Positions 15,148 through 22,681 of a DNA stretch of 64,000 bases are shown here, in pieces. The notes under the pieces are model-generated. The model saw nothing but the letters and a program-made list of their open reading frames with translations, made no database searches and was not told where the DNA came from. A program made the translations under genes and the position numbers. Source of the stretch: Curtobacterium flaccumfaciens pv. betae (GTDB lineage: Bacteria; Actinomycetota; Actinomycetes; Actinomycetales; Microbacteriaceae). The stretch is taken from the NCBI RefSeq assembly GCF_026241855.1, contig NZ_JAPJDC010000001.1, positions 2,790,001 through 2,854,000 on the forward strand, in the 5' to 3' direction. The stretch's first letter is position 1. Every line of letters begins with the position of its first letter.

Positions 15148-15589
15148 TCAGCCTTTGACGGGGTGCGGGGTGCTGGTCGCGGTGGTGGTCATGGTGACGT
15201 CGTCCTGGTCGCACTCCCAGAACACGGATCGGATCTCGTCCGCGATCGCGTCGGGCAGCCGCTCGTTCGTCCATGCCGTCGACGGGAACGAGACGGTGAC
15301 GGTGACCGTGGTCATGGGGTGGGTGGAGGACGGGCCGTGTCCGGCCCTGCCCCACTCGTACTGCCAGGCGAAGCCGACTTCGCCGGTGGGTCCGCCGCCG
15401 TGGACGTCGAGTGCGGCGCGGTGTTCGTCGTCGGTGTGGTTCGGGCGGCGGGTGCAGTGCCATTCGAGGCCGGCGACGTCGTACGTCGTCGCTGCGCACT
15501 CGACGCCGGTCGGGTCGAGGTCCGCGGCGTGTGCTTCCGGGTCGATCTGCTCGCCGATGGTGGCGGGGGCGTTCGTAGGTGATGTGCAT
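15148..15589 (-). pseudogene. Frameshifted hypothetical gene
   Basis: ATG 15589 begins MHITYERP. At a run of five C (15565-15569 as G on the plus strand) the coding frame must shift by one to continue as ATIGEQIDPEAHAADLDPTG, TYDVAGLEWHCTRRPNHTDD, RLPDAIADEIRSVFWECDQD and end at 15148. The shifted frame has much better codon bias than the open one. About 146 residues if repaired. Function unknown. Confidence 0.55.
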
Positions 15590-15686
15590 GAGGGGTGCGG
15601 CTCTCTAGAGTTCGGGGGCGGCTTCTGGTCTGGGGTCGTGAGTGAGGGGCCGCGCCGCCGTCGCTATCGGCGGCGCAGCCTGCCCG

Positions 15687-16184
15687 CTACTGGCGCGCTG
15701 GTTTCGGGATGAGGTCGGTGTGCTGGAGCAGGAACCGGACCGCGGACCAGGCCGAGAGCTGCGCCCGGTCCCAGGCGTGGTGTCCGTCGTTGAACTCGCA
15801 GCCCTGCCCACCGGTGATGTCGCGGCCCTCGGCGAGCTCGCCGTTCTCGTCGCAGAGGATCGGGTGTGGCATGTTGCTGAACTCGCGGATGATGCGTTGC
15901 GCGACAAGATGCCCGGCGGCGGTGAAGTCGCGTGAGGTGTTGATGCCGTCGCAGCCGTACAGGACTTCGGTCGGCATCTCCCCCGGCTCCCCAGCAACCA
16001 GGATGGTGCCGTGGTCGGTGTAGGTGTCGGTCATCCCGTCGAACGAGCGACCCTCATACTTGCCGCAGATCTCGTCCACCTGGGCACTGGTAGGGCCGTC
16101 CTCGTGGTGGACGTTGATCCACGCCGACGCTGTGCCGTGGCCGAGTGCAGCGAGGTCCTTGGTCGGGATGATGGTGCTGGTCAT
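15687..16184 (-). CDS. Conserved plasmid-type hypothetical protein
   Basis: 165 residues from ATG 16184 (MTSTIIPTKDLAALGHGTAS). Contains SAQVDEICGKYEGRSFDGMT, VLYGCDGINTSRDFTAAGHL and GCEFNDGHHAWDRAQLSAWS. Acidic, no membrane segment. Strong codon bias. No domain recognised. Confidence 0.6.
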   Translation of the reverse strand: MTSTIIPTKDLAALGHGTASAWINVHHEDGPTSAQVDEICGKYEGRSFDGMTDTYTDHGTILVAGEPGEMPTEVLYGCDGINTSRDFTAAGHLVAQRIIREFSNMPHPILCDENGELAEGRDITGGQGCEFNDGHHAWDRAQLSAWSAVRFLLQHTDLIPKPARQ

Positions 16185-16256
16185 GGGGTGCCCTTCGCTG
16201 GGTGCGATCGGTGGAGCGGGAGGAGGCAATTACGACTTGTCCCCTCCCGCGTTTGG

Positions 16257-16463
16257 TCACTCGTCGGGGCCGGTGTGGATCAGGGTGTCCACGAAGGTCG
16301 TGAACTCCGGTCCTGCTATCGCCGCGGTGTGCGTCAGGACGTAGCCCTGCTTCAACAGGATTTGCAGGTCCTCGTCACGTTCGGTGATCTTCGCCAACTG
16401 CCGCGGGATCTCGTCCTCCTTCACTACCGGGAAGAGCGTTGCCAGGCTTTCGATGCGTTGCAT
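16257..16463 (-). CDS. Small hypothetical protein below the structured element
   Basis: 68 residues from ATG 16463, with AGAGGAAG upstream. Reads MQRIESLATLFPVVKEDEIP, ITERDEDLQILLKQGYVLTH and ends VDTLIHTGPDE. Its start is 18 bp from the 225-bp structured element, as is the case for the DUF3846 gene at 19386, so the element may form its leader. Function unknown. Confidence 0.55.
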   Translation of the reverse strand: MQRIESLATLFPVVKEDEIPRQLAKITERDEDLQILLKQGYVLTHTAAIAGPEFTTFVDTLIHTGPDE

Positions 16464-16480
16464 TTGTTCTTCCTCTCCAT

Positions 16481-16705
16481 CTCGTTTTTTGCCGTGAAGG
16501 CGGTATTCCGCCTTAGCGACCGGAGGGCGCAGTGCAACCCGAAGGGCGATGGGGGAGAGACTTTCGGCGCGAGATAAGGGAGCGAAGCGACCGCGCGCCG
16601 AAAATCTCGGAGGAGCCGGTGGCGAAGCCACTTGAACGGAGACCCGGAGGTGGCCATGAGGGAGCGAAGCGACCGAGCCGCCGAAGGCTTCACGGCAAGA
16701 ACCGG
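16481..16705. repeat. 225-bp structured element between divergent genes, copy 1
   Basis: The outer arms CGTTTTTTGCCGTGAAG and CTTCACGGCAAGAACCG are inverted repeats. Inside, GAGACTTTCGGCGCG pairs with CGCGCCGAAAATCTC around the loop GGGAGCGAAGCGACC. The homologous element at 19403-19626 keeps the pairing while bases change on both sides (GTG/CAC here, GAG/CTC there), which supports selection for structure. It separates a minus-strand gene (start 16463) from a plus-strand gene (start 16846). Confidence 0.75.
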
Positions 16706-16845
16706 GCCGAAGGCCCCAAAGCGCCGGCGGAGCCAGTTCCACACGGAGCGAAGCGACTCCCGGCCTCCGGCCGGAAGCCCTGGACGCACCTTGTCCCGGC
16801 GGGTCCGGCAGGACGTGGGCTGGTGCTGCTGGCAGCATCCTGGGC

Positions 16846-17190
16846 ATGAGATCTCGCCGCGACGGCCGGAAAAGCCGGCCCAGGAACCAGGGCAACCCGA
16901 TCGACGTCCTGCTCGAGCAGGACGACACCACTCCCCCGACCTCCGCACCCGCCGACGTCGGCGTTGCTCGGACGGTCGAAGTGCTGCACTCGTTCTGGGT
17001 GCAGCCCGCGGACCTGGTGCCCTGCGATGTGGACGGCTGCACCGATCCGTCGGAACCGGAGGCATGGGAACCGGTCGACCTCGACACGGGCGATGAGCTG
17101 CCGGGCCGGTTCTGCGACGAGCATCAGCTCGCCTGGATCACCCGCCCGCGTGGGTCAACGCCGACCGCTGGGAATCTTGTCTCCCCCTGA
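16846..17190 (+). CDS. Hypothetical protein with Cys/His pattern
   Basis: 114 residues from ATG 16846. Basic N-terminus (MRSRRDGRKSRPRNQGNPID), then EVLHSFWVQPADLVPCDVDG, CTDPSEPEAWEPVDLD and GRFCDEHQLAWITRPRG. The C-x4-C and C-x2-H groups could form a zinc site. Located on the plus side of the structured element. Function unknown. Confidence 0.55.
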   Translation: MRSRRDGRKSRPRNQGNPIDVLLEQDDTTPPTSAPADVGVARTVEVLHSFWVQPADLVPCDVDGCTDPSEPEAWEPVDLDTGDELPGRFCDEHQLAWITRPRGSTPTAGNLVSP

Positions 17191-17416
17191 GGGTTCTTGG
17201 TCGCGGCGCCGCTCTGCGGTGTCGTCGCGCTGCGAGCTCCGTCGAGCAGCGCCGAGGTGAGGAGGAGGCGGAGCCTCTTGCCGCCGTGCCCGGAGGGTGC
17301 GGCGCGGCCCACGGGCGCCAGGACGGGCCGCTGGGATATGTTCGGGCCGGGATGGGATACGAACCGGTACCGGGTGGACGTGGGAGCCGCTGGCTGCGAC
17401 CCCCACACCGGTTCAC
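17191..17416. other. Short gene-free GC-rich stretch
   Basis: No supported gene. The segment separates the convergent ends of the Cys/His protein and the ParB-like gene. Confidence 0.4.
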
Positions 17417-18881
17417 CTACTCGGCAGCGGCGTCCTCGTCCTGGTCGGTCTGCTCGGGCTGGATACCTGCGGCGATCTTCTCGACCTGGCTGAGCGGGTA
17501 GCCCCACGCGGCCAACTGGTTGAGGTAGCCGCGGGAGTCGGCGTCCGGGGTGCGCCACCACTCACGGTTCGCCGTATTCTCGAAACCGGCGAGCACCACC
17601 GCGAGGGACATGTGCAGCCCCTTCGCGGGGTGCTGAGCAATCCACTGGAAGAGCGTGTCGCGCTCCCACCCACTCGACTTGATGCCGAGCAGACCGCTGG
17701 CGCTGACAATCCCGGACGCGTGCCGGGTGTATGCGTGGCCGGTCAGCGCGACAGCCAGGAACCGGGCCGCGTCCTTCGGAGCGTTCCTCCGCTGCAACAG
17801 GCACGCGATCCACTCGCGGCGCACGTCATCAGCGGCGTCCCACGCCTTGTTATTGGCGACCAGAACCCGACGAGCCGCCTTCCGTTCCTCCGCCTCGGCC
17901 GCGCGGTCCTCGTCGGACTTCTCCTGCGCGGACGCTCCGCCACCGACCTGACCGGTCGCGCGGTAGCCGAGGTAGCGGGGGTGGTGGGCGTCGGGAGTGG
18001 TGCACACCTGCACCGGCTCCGGGGTCCCCCCACTCGCTCACCGTCCACGCGACCCCCGCGCACTCGGCGTGGGCCTCGGGGTCCAGGGGGTGGCGCTCGG
18101 TGTAGTCGGTCACGTCATCGGCCGCGTCGGTGAGGCGGTCCAACGAGTCGTAGTCGTCGTCCTCCACGACCCGCTTCCCCTCAGCGACCAGTTCTGCGAG
18201 CACCTTCGCGCGGGCGTCGCGACGCTCGCGGTCCTGCCGCAACTCGGCGGCGTAGTGGGTCAGTTCGTCCTCGTCGTACCCCTCACTGATGGCTTCGTTC
18301 AACGCGGCCAATGCGTCGGCGTCGCCGTCGAACTCGGACAGGATCAACGCCTGGGTGAACGTCGCCTGCCCGGACGCCACGGCCGTGGCCGCCGCGTCCG
18401 ACTTCGCGACAGTGAGGGTCTGCTTCACGGCGTCACGCTTCGTGCCTGTCTCGCGGGCGATCGCGGTGACCGACAGGCCCTCAATTTCCAACTGGCGGTA
18501 CGCCGCGAGCCGGTCACCGTCCGTCAAGGCAGTGCGGCGCTCGTTCGCTACCAACTGCTCCGCAATCCGCTTGGCGGTGCTGTCGTCACGGGCCGTGACG
18601 AACACCGGGACAGCCACGGCAGCCTCGCAGGCGGCGAGGACGCGCATCTGCCCGTCGCGGACCACCACGGCCCCGTCGGCGTTCCGGTAGCCGATAGTCG
18701 GCAGGAGCACCCCGTGCTGCTTCACGGAGGCCAGGAACGCCGGGTCGAGATCGGCCGCGGTGCGGACGTTGTTCTCGATCACCACGTCCGCCGCGGGGAC
18801 GCGCACCAGGTCGACGCCACTCGCGTCGGGCTGGGGCTGGTCGGTCAGGTGGGTGACGGTGATGTTCTCGGTCATGGTCAT
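17417..18881 (-). pseudogene. ParB-like protein, frameshifted in a C6 run
   Basis: From ATG 18881 the N-terminal ParB/Srx nuclease-like domain is clear (VPAADVVIENNVRTAADLDP, GVLLPTIGYRNADG, VRDGQMRVLAACEAAVAVPV), followed by a HTH segment (GLSVTAIARETGTKRDAVKQ). The frame breaks at six C (18026-18031); the protein continues in another frame as CTTPDAHHPRYLGYRATGQV through REWIACLLQRRNAPKDAARF to GIQPEQTDQDEDAAAE, stop 17417. Repaired length is about 487 residues. ParB-like proteins of this type are common on actinobacterial plasmids and phages and load onto DNA or regulate genes. No ParA partner is present. Confidence 0.75.
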
Positions 18882-18984
18882 GTCGTTTGCTACGCTTTCC
18901 GGTAGTGGCCGGGTGCGGGTCCTGGCAAATTGCAGTTGTCGGGAGCTCCGCACCCGGTCTTTTTATGGGTGGGACTGCTGGGTG

Positions 18985-19386
18985 TTACTGCTGGCGGAAC
19001 ACGGCGGTCAGTGCTTCCGCCCGGGTGAGCGCCGTCCGTGCGTGCTGGAAGGCCCGCATGACGGCCGTGTACTGATCCGGCGACAGCGACCGGGTGTCCC
19101 CGGCTTCGTCGTAGGTCGGGAATAGGACCGTCCCGTACAGCGGCGACGCCGCCCGGGAACGCCCGAGAGCAACCGCCGCGACGGTGGCGAGGTCGTTGCG
19201 CTCCCCCGCATACATGCCTTCGTCATCGATCCACGCGTCGATCCGGCCGTCGAGGCGAACCACGTCCACCAGGCGGCACCCGATCTGCTCCCGCGTGCCC
19301 TGCAGGGTCGACTCACGTGCGTTCACGACGACGCCTTCAACCGCACCATCTGCGGTCGCTCGAATACCCATCAACTTCATTTCCAT
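18985..19386 (-). CDS. DUF3846-domain protein
   Basis: 133 residues from ATG 19386. Matches DUF3846 in layout: CRLVDVVRLDGRIDAWIDDE, GMYAGERNDLATVAAVALG, YGTVLFPTYDEAGDTRSLSP. DUF3846 proteins are common on actinobacterial plasmids and phages; function unknown. The structured element lies 17 bp upstream of the start. Confidence 0.75.
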   Translation of the reverse strand: MEMKLMGIRATADGAVEGVVVNARESTLQGTREQIGCRLVDVVRLDGRIDAWIDDEGMYAGERNDLATVAAVALGRSRAASPLYGTVLFPTYDEAGDTRSLSPDQYTAVMRAFQHARTALTRAEALTAVFRQQ

Positions 19387-19402
19387 CTCTCCTTGTCCTC
19401 TC

Positions 19403-19626
19403 CTCGTTTTTTGCCGAGAAGGCGGTTTACCGCCTAGCAGCCGGGAGGGGTGTGTCTACCCGAAGGGCGGAGGTGGAGAGAATTTCGGCGCGAAATAAGG
19501 GAGCGAAGCGACCGCGTGCCGAAAATCTCGGAGGATCCGGCCGCGCCAGCGGCTAGACACAGCCCGGGAGGCTGCTACGAGGGAGCGCAGCGACCGAGCC
19601 GCCGAAGGCTTCTCGGTAAAAAACGG
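19403..19626. repeat. 225-bp structured element, copy 2
   Basis: Same plan as 16481-16705. Nested pairs can be read directly: CGTTTTTTGCCGAGAAG with CTTCTCGGTAAAAAACG, TAGCAGCC with GGCTGCTA, TGTGTCTA with TAGACACA, GAGAATTTCGGC with GCCGAAAATCTC, and the loop GGGAGCGAAGCGACC. It lies directly upstream of the DUF3846 gene. Confidence 0.75.
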
Positions 19627-19783
19627 GCCGTAGGCCCACAGCACTGGCCGGCTTGCCGGCTCCCCCCAGACAAGACCAGCCCGCCGAAGGCGGCCCGCTC
19701 AGACCAGAACAGGCCGCCGACGGGCCCCTTGGATCCCTCGTGCTCGAGGAGCTCGCCGGCGCGCAGAGGCCAGCGAACGTGAA

Positions 19784-19820
19784 ACGGCCCCGGCCCTGCA
19801 GAGGGCTGGGCCGGGGCCGC
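19784..19820. terminator. GC-rich hairpin, repeated family copy 2
   Basis: CGGCCCCGGCCC pairs with GGGCCGGGGCCG around a TGCAGAGGGCT loop. Related to hairpins at 3213 and 44815. The segment 19627-19919 around it contains no supported gene. Confidence 0.45.
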
Positions 19821-19935
19821 TCTAGATCAAGCCGATCGAGGCGGCTCAACCCGGTGCACCCGATACCCCATGCGAACCGACCGGAGTGCAGCACTCACGC
19901 TATGCGGGCCGCTCGACGCCCGGCAAGCGATCCGG

Positions 19936-20139
19936 CTATGACATTGCTGAGAGCTCCACGCGGTGCTTCACAGCAGCCCGCCACACCCACGCCGCGGTCG
20001 CGGCGATTGCCTTCGCTTCCATGCGGCGATCGACACCACGGTAGGTACGGATCCACGCGTGCACGGGCACCGGTGGCACGACGTCACCCATCGGCCCACC
20101 GCGGGCGTCTGCGGGCAGCGACACGGCTTCCTCGGGCAC
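19936..20139 (-). CDS. Conserved plasmid-type hypothetical protein (duplicate of 3376-3579)
   Basis: Identical to the 67-residue protein at 3376-3579, including GDVVPPVPVHAWIRTYRGVD. Confidence 0.5.
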   Translation of the reverse strand: MPEEAVSLPADARGGPMGDVVPPVPVHAWIRTYRGVDRRMEAKAIAATAAWVWRAAVKHRVELSAMS

Positions 20140-20185
20140 CCAGCGGCCACGCCGGCGCCCGCCTATCAGCGGGGCCCTTGCGGCT

Positions 20186-20450
20186 TCAGAGCCCGCTTCT
20201 TGATCGCTCGATGAGTAACCACACGTGGTGCACGAAGCCCATATGCACGAGCTGCACGGAGACGACGTCGCCGTCGGCCTGCTCAACGAACCCGAGGCAG
20301 GTCTGTAGGCCGGACCGGGTGAACTCGACTCGCACCCACACCGCCGGGTAGCCGGACACCCTTCTCCGGTGCCGGCGGGGCGTCTATGCCGAGCGGCTGG
20401 TCCTCGGGTGGATCGGGGTGGATGGGCGGCGCCCACCGGTGTTCGGGCAT
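20186..20450 (-). pseudogene. Frameshifted hypothetical gene (duplicate of 3626-3890)
   Basis: Carries exactly the same reading-frame break as the first copy, so the lesion was present when the block was duplicated. Confidence 0.45.
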
Positions 20451-20487
20451 GCCACCGATGATGACCACGGCCGCCGACACCGCAGCC

Positions 20488-20694
20488 TCAGCGGTCGCGG
20501 CGGCGGCCGTCCTGCACTTCGCCAATCTGCTGCATCACACGCTGTAGGACCGCTTCCCGCATGTCCACGTCCGGCTGTGACCGGTCGAGCCGGTTCAACC
20601 GGCGGATGACGCTCCGCCGCGCAGCCGCGAGCTCGTCAACGGTCATCCACCGCAACCGCCCGAGTTCATCATCCACGACCAGCAGGGTAAACAC
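20488..20694 (-). CDS. Short helical hypothetical protein (duplicate of 3928-4134)
   Basis: Identical to the 68-residue protein of the first copy (MFTLLVVDDELGRLRW start). Confidence 0.5.
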   Translation of the reverse strand: MFTLLVVDDELGRLRWMTVDELAAARRSVIRRLNRLDRSQPDVDMREAVLQRVMQQIGEVQDGRRRDR

Positions 20695-20874
20695 TCAGAC
20701 CGATCATCAATCCACCATGACCCCGCCATCTCGCGCAGCTGCAACCGACGCCAACGAACCAACCACGGCCCCTTGGATGGCCTGCGCAGCAAAGCGAAGA
20801 CAGGGCGCATCCCTCTCCCGGCCCCCACGCTCACTCGGACCGGTCGTGTCGGCGCGATCGGTGAAGATGGATCC

Positions 20875-20982
20875 ATGACCACCGTCCGCGGCACGATCCG
20901 CTCCACCAACACCAACACCATCACCGCTGACGGCCACGCAGACAACCAGAGCACCACCCGAGACCGCGCCGTCGACGCTTGA
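20875..20982 (+). pseudogene. Truncated copy of the 102-residue gene at 4315
   Basis: The first 34 codons match 4315-4416, then about 200 bp are missing and the frame ends with a TGA six bases later. The sequence then resumes with the region before the next gene (GAGAGACGAGAC), so a clean internal deletion explains it. Confidence 0.75.
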
Positions 20983-21004
20983 CGCCGGGGAGAGACGAGA
21001 CGGC

Positions 21005-21205
21005 ATGGCAATCCACCCAGCGATCGTGCTCACCTGCGATGGCTACCAGTGCAGGGAAAAGCTGGCACTGATCGGCCCCAACGCCGTCAGCTATGCCGGT
21101 GCTCGAGGGCATGCCGAGTCGTACGGGTGGGGCTGCTCCACAGACGACGTCGACTGGTGCCCCACCTGTCGCGCAAGGCAGGCAACGCTCGCTGAGGAAC
21201 GCTAG
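21005..21205 (+). CDS. Small putative zinc-binding protein
   Basis: 66 residues from ATG 21005. CDGYQC near the N-terminus and CSTDDVDWCPTC near the C-terminus give paired cysteines typical of a zinc ribbon. A damaged relative is at 4646-4807. Function unknown. Confidence 0.5.
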   Translation: MAIHPAIVLTCDGYQCREKLALIGPNAVSYAGARGHAESYGWGCSTDDVDWCPTCRARQATLAEER

Positions 21206-21561
21206 CGGCGCGAGCAATCGCGCCCCGGTCCGAGCGCTAGGGCAACGCTCCAGGACCGGAGCGTCGATGCTCACCAACGAGCCTTGGTCGAAAGACCAAT
21301 CGGGTGTGGCTCGCACACAGAACCTATCCGTCCCCGTTTTGGAGGACAACCAGGCATCGCGCCTGCCGGCCACACGGTGCCAGGCGAGCACACATGGTGA
21401 GCGAGGACCTTGACTGCAGGTGCCGGACCGATCGGGCCGGAACGGTCCCTGGATGGGGACAGCGCACTCTTCTGGCCCCGGCGGGTCGAGCCGGGACTAG
21501 GGAGAACACCTCCCGGCTCGACCCGCACCCGCGCTCCGCCGGCGTCTCAATAGCCGATCCG
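21206..21561. repeat. Long intergenic repeat, copy A, with terminator and 19-bp element
   Basis: Related over its length to 49286-49630 and, in parts, to 41640-41782 and 42195-42394. It contains the hairpin at 21481-21526 (GCGGGTCGAGCCGGGA with TCCCGGCTCGACCCGC, a 16-bp stem) and ends with GGCGTCTCAATAGCCGATC at 21541-21559, which abuts the stop codon of the minus-strand gene at 21562. No convincing coding sequence. Confidence 0.75.
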
Positions 21562-22081
21562 TTACCGGGCGTGGAGCTCGAGGTAGTCGAGGGCCTGGCG
21601 CACCGTCTCTTCAAGGCGGGCGGGTGCTGTCGATGACGAGTCGATCGTCCGTGCGAGGCTCGTACTCGTCGACGGTGCGCTGTACCTCGTCCCACGTCGG
21701 CAAGGTGAACCCGGGCAGGTCGTTCGCACGCTGCTGCACCCGGCGACGGTGCTCGTCGACGTCTGCACACACGACCTCGATCACGCGCAGCGGTACCCCA
21801 GCGGCTTCCGCTGTCGACGCCCATCCGGCCCGAGCGGGTTCAACGCCACTCACCGCGTCCGCAATGACCATCTGTCCTCGCCGCAGATTCGGTACCGCGA
21901 TGGCATGCATGATCGAGTAGGCGGCGATCCCGGACTGCTCGCGCGGAATCTGGTACTTCCACATCGCGCCCTCGATCGCATCAACGCGAAGCGTCAGCGA
22001 AGGCGTCAACTCCGCGATCGCCGCAGACAGCGTCGACTTCCCTGCACCGGGAAGACCACAAACCTGAACCAGCATCGGCAA
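21562..22081 (-). pseudogene. P-loop kinase/ATPase (AAA_33 type), frameshifted near the end
   Basis: From ATG 22081 the Walker A motif GLPGAGKST appears at once (MPMLVQVCGLPGAGKSTLSA). The rest resembles small P-loop kinases of the zeta-toxin/chloramphenicol-phosphotransferase group: QMVIADAVSGVEPARAGWAS, LRVIEVVCADVDEHRRRVQQ, RLVIDST. Near 21616-21628 the frame must shift one base to reach RLEETVRQALDYLELHAR and the stop at 21562; unrepaired it ends at 21611. Substrate unknown. Confidence 0.7.
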
Positions 22082-22195
22082 CTCCTTCGTTGGACGTGGC
22101 TCACTGTCTATCGGTCATGGACGCGCAGCACCAGCGAAGTGGATACCTCCGTCGGCTTCTGACGACGTGTCCGAATGCCGATCGACTACCGGACC

Positions 22196-22559
22196 AGCTC
22201 GCGTTCGTAGAGGTTGGAGGCGAAGTGTCGCCCGCCCTCGAGGGCCGTCACCGACACGTCGCTGACATACCGAACCCTTGCTGTTCGTAGGAGCGCCGCA
22301 AGCCCAGGTTGTCCGTCGCACAGTCAATCCGCACGAGTACCGCCCCACGATCGGCAGCTCTTTGCTCTACCCATGCCAGCAGTCGTTGCCCGAGCCAGCT
22401 GCCCCGACATGTCTGTGTCACGGCCAACCACAGCGGCTCTCGTTCGAGCGGGGGAGCTAACTGCGTTCTGAGAGTCCGCTCGGTTAACGCCTCACGGCTC
22501 TCTGAGACGACGCGTTGCCCAGAAAGCCGGCAGCGGTGCCATACAGTTCCCGATTTCAC
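22196..22559 (-). pseudogene. GNAT acetyltransferase fragment, frameshifted
   Basis: The frame contains the GNAT acetyl-CoA region and C-terminus: PLWLAVTQTCRGSWLGQRLL, VLVRIDCATDNLGLRRSYEQ QGFG. At about 22268 a one-base shift is needed to continue YVSDVSVTALEGGRHFASNL YERELVR and end at 22196. The N-terminal strand region is missing or aberrant. The stop lies next to a diverged version of the 19-bp element (GATCGGCATTCGGACACG on the minus strand). Confidence 0.6.
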
Positions 22560-22641
22560 ACCCTGCCCGCAGTACGCAGCGGGCGCCGAAGGTTGGACTA
22601 TGCAGGCGATCTAGGAGCCGCTCGCTTACGATCCCTCCGAC

Positions 22642-22657
22642 CTAGACGAGCGTCTAG
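22642..22657. promoter_or_regulatory. CTAGACGAGCGTCTAG palindrome (candidate operator 5)
   Basis: A 16-bp palindrome differing from the family only in its centre (GAGC instead of GATC). It lies 25 bp before the acyltransferase start, so a bound protein would overlap the promoter or leader. Confidence 0.6.
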
Positions 22658-22681
22658 ATAAGTACCCAGGAGCGAGGACCA

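Larger units (their letters stand above)
19920..20977. repeat. 1,058-bp direct repeat, copy 2
   Basis: Identical by eye to 3360-4417. The right junction falls inside the plus-strand gene that begins at 20875. Confidence 0.95.

Noticed and set aside
18685..18705. TAGCCGAT in the ParB-like gene as a 19-bp element copy
   Set aside because: The match is coding (GYRNAD region) and lacks the GGCGTCTCGA half.
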